Shown here: positions 21,489 through 30,783 of the stretch, in pieces
How the letters are laid out: every line of letters starts with the position of its first letter
Numbering within the stretch: the first letter of the stretch is position 1
Notes under the pieces: generated by a model
Told to the model about the DNA's origin: nothing
The model's database searches: none
What the model saw: only the letters and a program-made list of their open reading frames with translations
Made by a program: the position numbers and the translations under genes
IMG/VR virus record: IMGVR_UViG_3300005613_000282
Location: 1-30,922 of that record
Reading direction: 5' to 3' (one strand)
Origin: a virus
Length of the DNA stretch: 30,922 bases

Positions 21489-22222
21489 GTGACGTAGATT
21501 TCAAAGACATTGCCACTGCTGCTGCAGTTATTGGTGCTGCAGCCTTGACTGGTGGGGCTGCTCTTGGTGCATTTGGTGCAGGTGCTGGTGCTACAGCTAC
21601 CGGAACTGCCGCAGGTGCAGCGGGAGCTGCTGGTACAGCAGGTGCAGCAGGTGCTACTGGAGCAGCAGGAGCGGCAGGTGCCACAGGTGCTACAGCCGCT
21701 GGCGCTACTGGTACAGCAGCAGCCGCAGGTGGGGCAGCGGCAGGAGGTGCTGCTGCGGCTCCTACGATTGCAGGGTTAACTGCTGGACAGTTAACTACAG
21801 CAGGGTTAACTGCTACTACCCTTGGTACTGGGGGTATGAGTATTGCTGCCCAGCAGGAGGCTGCACAGCAGGCTCGTGTGGCTAATGCAGCTAGACAGAG
21901 GGTGTCTGAGATCCAGAACCGTAGAGCCCGTCTGAGGACCATTGAGGAGCAAAGAATCCGTGGTGCTCAGGTACAGCAGGCTGGCGTGGGTGCAGGTATT
22001 GGCACTGAAACCAGTACGGTACAGGGCACTGTAGCTTCTCTGAGATCCCAAGCAGCACAGAACATCGGTATGCAGCAGACCTTAGCTGCAGGTGAGAGAA
22101 GTATCTTTGGTGCAGAGCAGAGTGCAGCCAGAGCTGGAGCTAGAGCAGACCTGTTCGGAGCAGCATCTCAGATTGGTGCTGACCTAGGCGGCTATACTCC
22201 TATCCGTAATCTGTTTGGATGA
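21485..22222 (+). CDS. Gly/Ala-rich ejection protein (T7 gp14-like)
   Basis: 245 aa from ATG 21485 (ATGA overlap). Residues 10-95 are almost entirely Gly, Ala and Thr, including nine consecutive Gly-X-Y triplets at 44-70. After APTIAGLTAGQ comes a long helical half (about 115-215) with AAQQEAAQQARVANAARQRV and RTIEEQRIRGAQVQQAGVGA. Size, order (nozzle, gp13-like, this, two large proteins) and the helix-rich second half fit T7 gp14, which is ejected and forms a pore in the outer membrane. The Gly/Ala tract could be the membrane-inserting part. Confidence 0.7.
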   Translation: MSDVDFKDIATAAAVIGAAALTGGAALGAFGAGAGATATGTAAGAAGAAGTAGAAGATGAAGAAGATGATAAGATGTAAAAGGAAAGGAAAAPTIAGLTAGQLTTAGLTATTLGTGGMSIAAQQEAAQQARVANAARQRVSEIQNRRARLRTIEEQRIRGAQVQQAGVGAGIGTETSTVQGTVASLRSQAAQNIGMQQTLAAGERSIFGAEQSAARAGARADLFGAASQIGADLGGYTPIRNLFG

Positions 22223-22401
22223 TCGAAAACTTTGCACAGGAGTGGTGGCCGCAGATAACTGCTGGGATTGTCCTAGTAGCGTATCTGTCACGGGTGACTG
22301 CCCAGCAGAATGAAAGAATCCTCCAGCTAGAGAAGAAAGTAGAAAACTTGTTTGCCCTCTGGAACAAGCACATTGACTGGCTGCTAAATAGAAGAGATTA
22401 G
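22219..22401 (+). CDS. Small membrane-anchored coiled-coil protein
   Basis: 60 aa beginning at an ATGA overlap. A membrane-compatible segment (WWPQITAGIVLVAYLS, about 9-24) is followed by an amphipathic helix (NERILQLEKKVENLFALWNK). The design is like the 81-aa protein at 28736. It could be a holin-type, superinfection or virion-membrane protein; no family is recognised. Confidence 0.65.
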   Translation: MIENFAQEWWPQITAGIVLVAYLSRVTAQQNERILQLEKKVENLFALWNKHIDWLLNRRD

Positions 22402-22402
22402 T

Positions 22403-25400
22403 ATGACTACAGCTCGTATGGAACAGCCTTTAACAGAAGATACCCCTGTTGAAGCGCCGGTGGTAGAACAAGCTCCTGAGCAACCTCAAGAGAATATAAC
22501 TCCTGAGCCTGCAGTTAGTCGGAATACTGTTATTACTCCAGAGGTAACACCAGACGTTTATGCTGAGGAAGAAGATCCCAGCATTGACCCGTATGTTGCG
22601 CCTGAACCTCTCCCTCCTACAGACACGACTGTTAATAACTTGTCTGCTATGGGAGCTATGAGTGCAATAGCAGAAGGTGATAGCACTGGCGTGTACGGAG
22701 CGTACCAGCAAACTAAGGTAATGGCAGAAAGAAACCCTGATGCTGTCAAGGACAGCTATCGCCAGTTTTTGCAAGCGTTTGACAGACAGACTACTGAGGT
22801 TCTAGTTGGTCAGGCAGACCCTGAGATTGTTGCAGATAAAATCCAAGAGGATGCAAAGCAACAAGAGAGTATGTTTGGTGCGTATGTTGGGGCTGCAACT
22901 AAAGCATACCCCACTGCTCCTAGAAGCATGCAAGAAAAGATTGGCGCTAGATTGTTTGCAATGGAGATGCTCTCTGAGTACATGGAAGGGTACTCTGGCT
23001 GGAGTGTAGCTGGGGATATCTTGAAGAGCATGATCCCTGGTGTTGCATACAAAGATATCTTAGATTCAAACATCAAGCCTGAGACTATCGAAGCAGTCAA
23101 GATGATGTCAGGTGAAGACCAAGCTAAGTTCTTTGCTGCTGTACTTCCGTTTCTAGATGAAGCATACGATCAAGACAAAACCTTTGTTGCTCAGGTATTC
23201 AGCTCATTCCTTGATATCGAAGGGGCTGAGGATCTTGCTACATACCAGAACCTAGAGAAACTATTCCTAGGGCTAGACGCTGCTACGATTTTCACTGGCG
23301 CTGCGAAGATGATTCGTGGTGGTCAAGTTGTTAAAGACGTTAAGAAGATCAACAAAGTTCTTGCTGGTAAAGTTGCTGCATCTGGCATCAAAGACCAGAC
23401 AGGAGAGCTAGCTAAAGCTTTGAACATGACTCGTGATGAGTTAGTTCAGTCTGGTTTACCCTGGAGAAATGATGTTGTTGAAGGGATGGATCATCTTCCG
23501 AATGTCCCTGAAGGTGTGGAGCAGCTTGCTCCTATTGATATGCAGCAGATCCAGGCAATCCGAGATGGATTCATTACTGTTCTTAGTGACGATCTGACAC
23601 TAGCTCCTCAGCTTCTCCGTCAAGGTGAAGTTGCTGGGGCAATGGACAGAATCACCAAGGAAACACAAAAGAAAATCACCGAGTCCTTAGAGGGTACGCC
23701 TCTGAAGACAGGCAGCATTCGTGTTACCAAAAAAGAAGGTGAAGATGTTTTTGTAGTTAACGTAGATGTGCTTGGTCCTGTGGATGTACGCACAGGCAAG
23801 CTTGGTAATGATGAGTTCGAAGCTCTGGTAGAGACCTTAGACATTCCTGCTAAGCAAAAGAAAGCCCTCATGAAAGAGTTCGACGAGGGCGGTGATCCGC
23901 AACAGATCATTGATGATTTTGTGGGCAACACTAAAGTAGTGCAGGAAGGTATTCAGAGTTTTAGAACATCTCGTACTACTACACTTGGCACTATCAGAAC
24001 TGAAACATTCGAAGCCAGACCTACACTAGATGACTACGGTAGCTATGCAATCAAGCAAGACTCTATGTTTGACTATGCTCTGTCTCCGGTTGAGAAGCTA
24101 GACAGAGAGCTGGTTGCTGGTGCTGAGCTACTGGCTAGTACACAAGAAAGAGTAGCTGCTCAGCTAGGTGAGATCTACAAGTTCGCTCTGTCTCCTGTAT
24201 CTGGACTTAGAAACAGGGCAGCACGTAAGAATGTAGAGAATGCTTACGAGCTGTGGGAAAGAGCTAACAAGGTTGAGTACGATGCTGCTGGCAACATTAT
24301 CAAGTCAGGGCAGAATGTTAGACCTAGCCAGTATCAGCTTGCTTATGAGGGCATCACTGCCCCTGATGGCAGCAAGATCTACCTAAGATCTCAGGCAGAG
24401 CAACAAGCATTTTATAACCTAGCTAACATTGCTGATGGGTTTTATTTGATTGGCAACAAGCTGGATCTGCAGCGTCTTAAGGCTACAGGTGTCAAGCAGA
24501 TTGCAATCAATGAAGGCATGCGTGGCTGGCCTAGACTGACTGAGGCCCAGGTTTCTACGACACTCAAGAACTTAGACGAAAACGCTATGGTGTTCGACAC
24601 TGTTCGTAACATCAGCATTCCTAAAGCTCAAGTAGCTGAGGCATTGCAGAACAGCGATAATGTTCTTGTGTCTATGTACGATGCTCTGAAGACAAAGGAT
24701 GGCATGTTCAGTGTGGCTATCGTGCCGCGTAATGCTGTCTCTGAGCTAGGTCCGTATCAGAGAGCAAGAAGGAATCTGTACTCCCCTAAGATCAACCTAG
24801 GGGTACGTGGTGTTGTATTTGAAGTTAAAGATGGTGTGTTAAATGGTGTCACTAAGGCAGCTACTGATCCTGCTAATCCTAACAGAAAGGCAGTCCGCTT
24901 TGCGAGAGGGGTTAAAGAAGGTGAGAAGATTGCTGAGGAACTTAACCAGCAAGCACCTGATGGTGTGCGGTATATCTTCCAAGAAGACACCGTAGATCCG
25001 TTATCTGGTGAGCTGAGAAGCTTTAACCAAACAGGGCTGTATCGTGGTGCTCGTAGTAAAGACGAGATTATGATTGGTCTTGAAGAAACATCCGTAGAAA
25101 CTGTGCCTGTGTACGAGGCAATGGCTAGGAACCTGCAGCATCTTAGCAATCAGTACCCGATGAACGAGTGGCGTATGGCTACGCAACAGCGTTTCATCAA
25201 CAGTGTGAACAGCACTGCAGCTAATGATGCACAGAAGATCAAGGCATTCGACGATACTATCCCTGATAGCCATCCGATGAAAGATAGTCTTGAGAACATG
25301 AAAGACTACATTCGTCAACAGCTCAAGGTGCCTAGCAAGCAGGAAACAGTGTACGAGAAGCGAGTGCTGCAGCTTGCAGACTGGGTAGAGGGCAAGGGGT

Positions 25401-26983
25401 TAACTCAAGCTAGCCAGACTGTTATGCGTCTGAAGGACACAAACCTTACAGCTAAGCTACGTGGTCTTACTTTCCACAGCCTGCTTGGTATGTTTAACCC
25501 TGCCCAGCTATGGATGCAGGCGCAATCTGCCAGCATTGCTATCAGCATGCACCCCTGGTTTGCAACTAAGGGACTACCTCGTGCCATGGCTATGCGCTTT
25601 GGTTTGTATGCTGATGATGAGGCGCTACAAGCTATTGCCAAGAGAGCCAAGCTTGACGTAGATGACTACGTTAGCATGGTTAAGAACTTCCGTAGAACTG
25701 GATTACATCAGTCGGTACGTAACAATGCTGACTTTGATGCAGCTATCCAGGGCTACACGCTATCTGGCAGAGCGTTTAAAGGATTCTTAGATAAGGGTCT
25801 GATGTTCTACAGACAAGGTGAGATCTCTGCTCGTGTGTTCTCGTGGGAGATTGCTACCCAGAGATACATGCAGCAAACAGGCAAGAAGATCTCTAGATTC
25901 ACAGACGATGACTGGCGTGAGATCTTTAAGCAGCAGCAGAACATTACTTTGAATATGTCCTCGGCTAACAAGGCTGGCTTCCAGCAGGGTATAGCTGGTG
26001 TGGCTACCCAGTTCTGGCAGGTAACTACAAAGTTTGCAGAGACTGTGTTCCGTAACGGCAGAGAGTTCACTGTTGGTGAGCGAGTGCGAATGCTGGTTGG
26101 GCAGGCTGCACTCTACGGTGCTGTGGGTATCCCAGCAGGTCGTTGGCTTGTGGATACAGCAGCAGGGTTCTTTGAGGTGGACCCAGAGGAAGTCACAGAA
26201 GAGCAACTGACATTCATTACTCAAGGTATTGTTGGCTTCTTGTCTGATGGTCAGCTTGATCTCTCCGCAAGATCTGCCATTAACAAGGGTCTTGAAGACA
26301 TGGTGTTTGGGTTCTTCGAAGGAGAGTTCACACCTGTCGAGACTCTGCTTGGTGCTAGCTTCTCGTTAGTGGAGCGGGGCTCTGAGACTTTGATGTTTTT
26401 TGAGCCGCTACTGTTCAGAAGCAGCGAAGATATCACCACAACAGACCTTGCTGCACTGATTGGTAAGGGGCTTGTCCAGATTCCGAGCAGCATTAGGAAT
26501 GCTTCTCAAGCTGTTGAAGCTGCAAGAAAGCAGCAGTTCATTGACAGAAACCACAGAGTTATCTTCGAAGATCCTACTTGGATTGAGATTGCTGGTAAGT
26601 TCGCAGGCTTTACTCCGAACAGACAGATCATTCAGTACGAAGTATTCAAAGATGTACAGGCAAAAGAGAAGTACCTGAATGACAGAGCTGCTAGGATCTC
26701 TAATCTGTACATGGATTTGATGGAAGCTCGCGGACTGTTTGATGGTGATCCTGATCTAGACAAAGCAGAGTCGCTGCTGCAAGCAGTCTTTACAGAGTTT
26801 GCTGTAGACTATGAAGCTAACCCCCGTGATGCACATGAGATTCGTAAGCGTGTGGTTAACCGTATTAGAAACCCCAAAACAAAAGAAGAACAGATTCTCC
26901 TCGACTTAATCCGTAATGGATACCGTGGTGATAAGTTCTTGAACGAAGCTGTTATCAGAGAAATTCTAAGAGAGGCACAATAA
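22403..26983 (+). CDS. Giant internal virion / ejection protein, 1526 aa
   Basis: Largest gene in the window. Residues 1-75 are Pro/Glu-rich and probably disordered. The rest is mostly helical with few cysteines. A hydrophobic stretch near 1017-1060 (SLLGMFNPAQLWMQAQSASI, then AISMHPWFATKGL) and another near 1225-1255 (LVGQAALYGAVGIPAGRWLV) may contact membrane. The C-terminal ~150 residues are charged helices. Length and position (after the gp14-like gene) match T7 gp16-type core proteins that enter the host and build the DNA channel. I see no lytic transglycosylase or polymerase motif. The stop overlaps the next ATG (TAATG). Confidence 0.75.
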   Translation: MTTARMEQPLTEDTPVEAPVVEQAPEQPQENITPEPAVSRNTVITPEVTPDVYAEEEDPSIDPYVAPEPLPPTDTTVNNLSAMGAMSAIAEGDSTGVYGAYQQTKVMAERNPDAVKDSYRQFLQAFDRQTTEVLVGQADPEIVADKIQEDAKQQESMFGAYVGAATKAYPTAPRSMQEKIGARLFAMEMLSEYMEGYSGWSVAGDILKSMIPGVAYKDILDSNIKPETIEAVKMMSGEDQAKFFAAVLPFLDEAYDQDKTFVAQVFSSFLDIEGAEDLATYQNLEKLFLGLDAATIFTGAAKMIRGGQVVKDVKKINKVLAGKVAASGIKDQTGELAKALNMTRDELVQSGLPWRNDVVEGMDHLPNVPEGVEQLAPIDMQQIQAIRDGFITVLSDDLTLAPQLLRQGEVAGAMDRITKETQKKITESLEGTPLKTGSIRVTKKEGEDVFVVNVDVLGPVDVRTGKLGNDEFEALVETLDIPAKQKKALMKEFDEGGDPQQIIDDFVGNTKVVQEGIQSFRTSRTTTLGTIRTETFEARPTLDDYGSYAIKQDSMFDYALSPVEKLDRELVAGAELLASTQERVAAQLGEIYKFALSPVSGLRNRAARKNVENAYELWERANKVEYDAAGNIIKSGQNVRPSQYQLAYEGITAPDGSKIYLRSQAEQQAFYNLANIADGFYLIGNKLDLQRLKATGVKQIAINEGMRGWPRLTEAQVSTTLKNLDENAMVFDTVRNISIPKAQVAEALQNSDNVLVSMYDALKTKDGMFSVAIVPRNAVSELGPYQRARRNLYSPKINLGVRGVVFEVKDGVLNGVTKAATDPANPNRKAVRFARGVKEGEKIAEELNQQAPDGVRYIFQEDTVDPLSGELRSFNQTGLYRGARSKDEIMIGLEETSVETVPVYEAMARNLQHLSNQYPMNEWRMATQQRFINSVNSTAANDAQKIKAFDDTIPDSHPMKDSLENMKDYIRQQLKVPSKQETVYEKRVLQLADWVEGKGLTQASQTVMRLKDTNLTAKLRGLTFHSLLGMFNPAQLWMQAQSASIAISMHPWFATKGLPRAMAMRFGLYADDEALQAIAKRAKLDVDDYVSMVKNFRRTGLHQSVRNNADFDAAIQGYTLSGRAFKGFLDKGLMFYRQGEISARVFSWEIATQRYMQQTGKKISRFTDDDWREIFKQQQNITLNMSSANKAGFQQGIAGVATQFWQVTTKFAETVFRNGREFTVGERVRMLVGQAALYGAVGIPAGRWLVDTAAGFFEVDPEEVTEEQLTFITQGIVGFLSDGQLDLSARSAINKGLEDMVFGFFEGEFTPVETLLGASFSLVERGSETLMFFEPLLFRSSEDITTTDLAALIGKGLVQIPSSIRNASQAVEAARKQQFIDRNHRVIFEDPTWIEIAGKFAGFTPNRQIIQYEVFKDVQAKEKYLNDRAARISNLYMDLMEARGLFDGDPDLDKAESLLQAVFTEFAVDYEANPRDAHEIRKRVVNRIRNPKTKEEQILLDLIRNGYRGDKFLNEAVIREILREAQ

Positions 26984-28734
26984 TGGCGCTCGATATTGCT
27001 GAAACAACCTATGCTCCCACAGGTGCTCGTGTCGTACAAGACCAGACAGCACAAAGAGCTTTGCAAGTAGCTGCTCCTGCTGTGGGAGAAGCTGTTGTTG
27101 GTTTTGCTGAGGGGCAACTGCAGAAAGAAATAGGCAGTATGGAAACCTCTTTGCAGAATACACTGGCTTATGTCAATGATCTTAGAGCGCAACAAGCTAC
27201 TCTTGATCCCGCAAGGCAGGATGATCTAGCAGCTTCTGTCCAGCTTAGCGAAGAGATTGACAAGGTAATGAAGGGACAGAGACAAGGCTTGATGAGTGCT
27301 ACTCAAGCTGAGGCTAGACTCTCTTCTACTGTGCGTCAGCTATCTCGCCAGTTCCCTGTGGCTGCTGGAACACTACGTAGTCTGGTGTCTTCGGGCAGTC
27401 AGTACGCTATGAACTCCAGCGCCTTGGCGCAGTTAACAGCAGAAGAAGAACGGTATCAGGCAGTAGAAAAGCAGATTGATACTGACATGATTAACGCGGG
27501 TCTTGATCCGTTGAATCCTTCTGCTCGTGCTTCTTGGCGCATGCTCACTGCTCAAACTCAGAACATGCAGCTAGAGGCTACTCTGAACTCCAGACAGGCT
27601 GCGCTTCTTCAGTCTAGAAGACTGGTCAGTGAAGAAGAGAACATGGTTACTGCTGCTTCCACAATTAACAGCACAATCGGAGCAATGCAGCCCGATCTGT
27701 TGAATATTGTGAACAGCATTGAGTACGGTGCTAATGGTGGAGTAGCTAACTCTGCTCTTGTTATGCAGCAGATTGATACGAGGATTGCTGCAGCTAAGAC
27801 AGCATTAGCAACTAACCTTGAAGGACTGCGAGGGGTGGATCTTGCTAGTTCTTTTTCTCGACTAGATGATTTGCGTGATTCTTATAGCAAAATTATTGAG
27901 AACGGGAGTATCTCTAAGGTACACCAGTCAGTAAAAGATGATCTTATTGCAGGCACTGAGTCTAACCTTTTGAAGTTAAACCCTGCTCTAGTGTACATGA
28001 CTGATAAGTTCGGAGAGGACTTCCTGGCTGCACGTGGTGAGGCCAGACGTATGGGTCCGACTGCACTTGCACAGTTTGACAGGGACATGGGTGTAACAGA
28101 CCTTAATAAAGCTATTGAACTGCAAACAGGTATTATTTCTGGTACAGCTACTTCAGAACAAATAGATGCTCTTACCCACCAAGCAACAGAGAATCCTAGC
28201 CTGAAGCTGCCTGATGAAATTCTTGAGTCATCGTACAAGCAGCTTGGCTACGGCAGGATGAACAGGTTCCTCAAGAATCAAGGCCATGAGTTTGTTAAGA
28301 AGTACCCCGAGTGGTTCTCTAATAGATTCGAAAGTGAGACTGCACAGATAGAAGCAGATGGTTCTCTCAGAACTGCTGCTGCAGAAGGGAATACCTTTAC
28401 CTACGATGAGGGGACTAAGACTCTAGTTGTAGTGAACTCTGAAGGCAGGTACGTGCAGCACTACAGTGTGCCGCAAGGTACAAGCAAGATGCAGCAGAAT
28501 ACTTCTAGAGCCAGAGTTAATCAGTTTTTAGAGACAGTTCCTGGGTACGGGGAAGCTCCTACTCTTTCTGGAACGAGAGGTAGCAGAGTACGCAGACCCC
28601 AAGCATCCATGATTGACACTAACATTCTGAGAAGAATCACTGATGGTGTCGAGAACATCAGAGTCAACGGCCAGTATATTGCTTTCAAGACTCCGAAAAG
28701 CTACTTTGATTTTCTGACACAAGGACAGCAGTGA
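26983..28734 (+). CDS. Second internal virion protein, 583 aa (gp15-like role)
   Basis: Helix-rich protein with long Gln/Ala/Ser-containing segments (AQRALQVAAPAVGEAVVGFA, QKEIGSMETSLQNTLAYVND, EARLSSTVRQLSRQFPVAAG). The C-terminus is a mixed region with a YDEGTKTLVVVNSEGRYVQH strand pair and a basic GTRGSRVRRPQAS segment. It is translationally coupled to the giant protein. By order and composition it is a core/ejection protein comparable in role to T7 gp15, although the order of the two large genes is reversed relative to T7. No motif confirms this. Confidence 0.7.
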   Translation: MALDIAETTYAPTGARVVQDQTAQRALQVAAPAVGEAVVGFAEGQLQKEIGSMETSLQNTLAYVNDLRAQQATLDPARQDDLAASVQLSEEIDKVMKGQRQGLMSATQAEARLSSTVRQLSRQFPVAAGTLRSLVSSGSQYAMNSSALAQLTAEEERYQAVEKQIDTDMINAGLDPLNPSARASWRMLTAQTQNMQLEATLNSRQAALLQSRRLVSEEENMVTAASTINSTIGAMQPDLLNIVNSIEYGANGGVANSALVMQQIDTRIAAAKTALATNLEGLRGVDLASSFSRLDDLRDSYSKIIENGSISKVHQSVKDDLIAGTESNLLKLNPALVYMTDKFGEDFLAARGEARRMGPTALAQFDRDMGVTDLNKAIELQTGIISGTATSEQIDALTHQATENPSLKLPDEILESSYKQLGYGRMNRFLKNQGHEFVKKYPEWFSNRFESETAQIEADGSLRTAAAEGNTFTYDEGTKTLVVVNSEGRYVQHYSVPQGTSKMQQNTSRARVNQFLETVPGYGEAPTLSGTRGSRVRRPQASMIDTNILRRITDGVENIRVNGQYIAFKTPKSYFDFLTQGQQ

Positions 28735-28735
28735 C

Positions 28736-28981
28736 ATGGAAGTCGATATCATCTGGAGCACAGTGTTAACTGCAGCTATCAGCCTGCTAGCATGGACGTT
28801 CAAGAGTAAGTCGGAGGAAGTTCAGAGGATCAGTATCTTGCTGAACAGAACCCGAGAAGAGATAGCCAAGGAGTACGTGACTAAGGCTGAGGTGCATGCG
28901 GATATTAACCGCATCATCGACAGACTGGAAGCGTTGGATGCTAAGTTAGATCGTCTGATGGAACGCAAGACTCACGAATGA
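28736..28981 (+). CDS. Membrane-anchored coiled-coil protein next to the endolysin
   Basis: 81 aa: an N-terminal membrane segment (IIWSTVLTAAISLLAWTF, residues 5-22), then a heptad-like helix (REEIAKEYVTKAEVHADINR, IIDRLEALDAKLDRLMERK). The stop overlaps the endolysin start (ATGA). Proteins of this build often sit beside phage endolysins and are annotated as holin-, antiholin- or spanin-like. Topology (N-in, soluble coiled coil) allows either a lysis or a virion role. Confidence 0.65.
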   Translation: MEVDIIWSTVLTAAISLLAWTFKSKSEEVQRISILLNRTREEIAKEYVTKAEVHADINRIIDRLEALDAKLDRLMERKTHE

Positions 28982-29427
28982 AGATTGGAGTAGAAGGCAT
29001 TGAACTCATTAAGCACTTTGAAGGTTGCAGGCTTAATGCTTATCTCTGCCCTGCCAATGTGTGGACTATTGGTTATGGTCATACTGGCGACGTAAGCGAA
29101 GGCGACGTTATTACTGAGCATCAGGCTGAGGCTTTACTTGTACATGACCTAGAGGTATTTGAGAACTACGTTAGCAAATATGTAGAGGTATCTCTGTATC
29201 AGCACGAGTTTGATGCGTTAGTCTCATGGGCGTATAACCTAGGTCCAGGGAATCTCAAGGCTAGCACCATGCTACGCAAGCTAAACATGAGTTGCTACCG
29301 TGATGTGCCTGACGAGATGCGCAGATGGAATAAAGCAGGCGGGAAGGTACTGCCTGGGTTAGTGCGGAGGAGAGAAGCAGAGGCTAGGTTATTCGAAGGT
29401 TATGAGTGGAGAGAGGCCCCCGGTTAG
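28978..29427 (+). CDS. Endolysin, GH24 phage lysozyme
   Basis: 149 aa, hydrolyses the glycan bond of peptidoglycan. The catalytic arrangement E-8-C-5-T is visible: E15 in IKHFEGCRLNAY, C24 in LCPANVW and T30 in WTIGYGHT. VSLYQHEFDALVSWAYNLGP and LPGLVRRREAEARLF are the usual GH24 helices. There is no signal peptide or anchor, so export should depend on a holin. It is last in the late operon, about 12 kb from the holin/spanin group, and its stop lies within a terminator hairpin. Confidence 0.93.
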   Translation: MKIGVEGIELIKHFEGCRLNAYLCPANVWTIGYGHTGDVSEGDVITEHQAEALLVHDLEVFENYVSKYVEVSLYQHEFDALVSWAYNLGPGNLKASTMLRKLNMSCYRDVPDEMRRWNKAGGKVLPGLVRRREAEARLFEGYEWREAPG

Positions 29428-29432
29428 GGGCC
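29415..29432. terminator. Convergent-gene terminator hairpin
   Basis: Stem GGCCCC (29415-29420) / GGGGCC (29427-29432) with a 6-base loop lies between the endolysin end and the converging ribonucleotide reductase gene. ATCCCTTT follows on the plus strand. The symmetric GC stem could stop transcripts from both sides, but neither side has a long U tract. Confidence 0.6.
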
Positions 29433-29438
29433 ATCCCT

Positions 29439-30407
29439 TTAGACTACAACAGACCAGTCAAGCTCGCCAGTCATACCCTTCTGTACGTAGTCAGTAACCC
29501 TACGCTCAAAGAAGTTTGTATCCCTAGCGCCCATCGTGATACCAGTTAACCACTCCATGCTAGCTGGCATTTTCTTTACGTTGAAGTTCCCCTTCAGTCC
29601 TAGCTGGATAAGCCTACGATCTGCAAGGAACCGCACGTACTGCTTAAGATCATCAGCAGTGAAGCCATCAGGCTCATAGATCTCAAAGGCTTTGTTGATG
29701 AAACGATCCTCATGCTTGATAACTTCTCTAGCGATATCATAGATACGCTTCTTAAGTTCATCATTAACAATCCGAGGATGCTCGTGAGTGAACTCGCGGA
29801 ACAGCTTAGCCTCTCCCTCTACGTGCAGTGACTCGTCACGCAGTGACCACTCCACTACCTCACACATCCCTAGCATCTTAGCCTGTTGCTTGAACCACAG
29901 CAGCATAGCAAAGCTGCCAAATAAGGAGACTCCCTCCATAAATACCTGCTTAGCTAGGGTGTACGCCATGTCGCTCAGCGTAGTACCAGCAGGCTCAGTC
30001 ATGAAGTCCCACTTATCTTTCATGTGCTTGTAGTCAAGGAACGCATGCCACTCTGCATCAGGGAACCGTAGGGTTTCAGGGATCAGAGCGTACGCACGTT
30101 GGTGAACTGATTCACGGTTTGCGAAACTTGTCAAGAGATTACTGATCTCATTGTTCTTGAAGTACGGAATCAGTACGTTCTTGTAAGTTTCACCTACAGC
30201 TACATCAGACTGGGTGAACAGGCGTAGCACGTTAGTGATGAACTCTTTCTCACTGTCCGTGATAGTCCCATCGTTCCACTGCTGTACGTCTTGCTGCAGG
30301 TTGCACTCTTTCTCATGCCAGTGCAGTTCAATCTCGTGGGTCTGCGTCATCTCCACAGCCCAGGGGTAAGTAAATGGTCTGTATGTCTGGTTAACTTCAG
30401 TTAGCAT
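29439..30407 (-). CDS. nrdB: Ribonucleotide reductase class I, beta (radical) subunit
   Basis: About 322 aa, makes the tyrosyl radical that the alpha subunit uses to reduce ribonucleotides for phage DNA synthesis. Metal-ligand and radical motifs are present: RESVHQRAY (E, H at +3, radical Tyr at +7, as in E. coli E115/H118/Y122), KQVFMEGVSLFGSFAMLLWF and RDESLHVEGEAKLF. The first ligand is probably in FTQSDVAVGE. The C-terminus (NFFERRVTDYVQKG, then WSVVV) matches the subunit-binding tail. Two starts are possible: 30407 (overlapping the previous stop by 7 bases, weak GGA upstream) or 30419 (19-base overlap). The alpha subunit is not in the window. Confidence 0.93.
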   Translation of the reverse strand: MLTEVNQTYRPFTYPWAVEMTQTHEIELHWHEKECNLQQDVQQWNDGTITDSEKEFITNVLRLFTQSDVAVGETYKNVLIPYFKNNEISNLLTSFANRESVHQRAYALIPETLRFPDAEWHAFLDYKHMKDKWDFMTEPAGTTLSDMAYTLAKQVFMEGVSLFGSFAMLLWFKQQAKMLGMCEVVEWSLRDESLHVEGEAKLFREFTHEHPRIVNDELKKRIYDIAREVIKHEDRFINKAFEIYEPDGFTADDLKQYVRFLADRRLIQLGLKGNFNVKKMPASMEWLTGITMGARDTNFFERRVTDYVQKGMTGELDWSVVV

Positions 30408-30781
30408 AGTGTTTTCCATAGTTCGCAGTAGTGAATAATCTTGTCGATGTCTTCCTTGGTTGCATCTTTCTTACCTGCACGGCAGGTGTACTTAACAATG
30501 CAGCCTTGGATAAAGTCCAGCTTGTTCTTCTGGATGAACTCAATAGGTTGGATTTCAAAGTCCTTGTAGTGACTACCACCTACCTGTTTCTCCAGAGGAT
30601 TTGCGGAGTTAATGCTGGTAATCTCCGCATCAACTCTGTTCCCCCTGTAGTCGGTGAAGTACTTACCTTCACTAACGTAGTACATCCCAGGGTAATCTGT
30701 GCTGATATCCGTAACCATGTCTTCCTCCAAGTGTGCCCCCACATTCACACTAGGTGTCACACCTAGTTTCTTTGGGTTCAT
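30401..30781 (-). CDS. DUF3310 protein (T7 gp1.7-like family)
   Basis: 126 aa. The C-terminal half has the full DUF3310 signature: KQVGGSHYKDFEIQPIEFI, then LDFIQGCIVKYTCRAGKK and KEDIDKIIHYCELWK. Family members are widespread in phages near nucleotide-metabolism genes; T7 gp1.7 of this family is a nucleotide kinase, but activity cannot be assumed here. The N-terminal ~65 residues are variable. I chose ATG 30781 because AAGGA (30788-30792 on the minus strand) is 6 bases away, while ATG 30787 abuts it. It is cotranscribed with nrdB. Confidence 0.9.
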   Translation of the reverse strand: MNPKKLGVTPSVNVGAHLEEDMVTDISTDYPGMYYVSEGKYFTDYRGNRVDAEITSINSANPLEKQVGGSHYKDFEIQPIEFIQKNKLDFIQGCIVKYTCRAGKKDATKEDIDKIIHYCELWKTLC

Positions 30782-30783
30782 TA

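Noticed and set aside
21454-21942. Minus-strand Ala/Pro/Val-rich frame opposite the gp14-like gene
   Set aside because: It is the mirror of the Gly/Ala repeat DNA (ggt gca reads as tgc acc) and has no other support.
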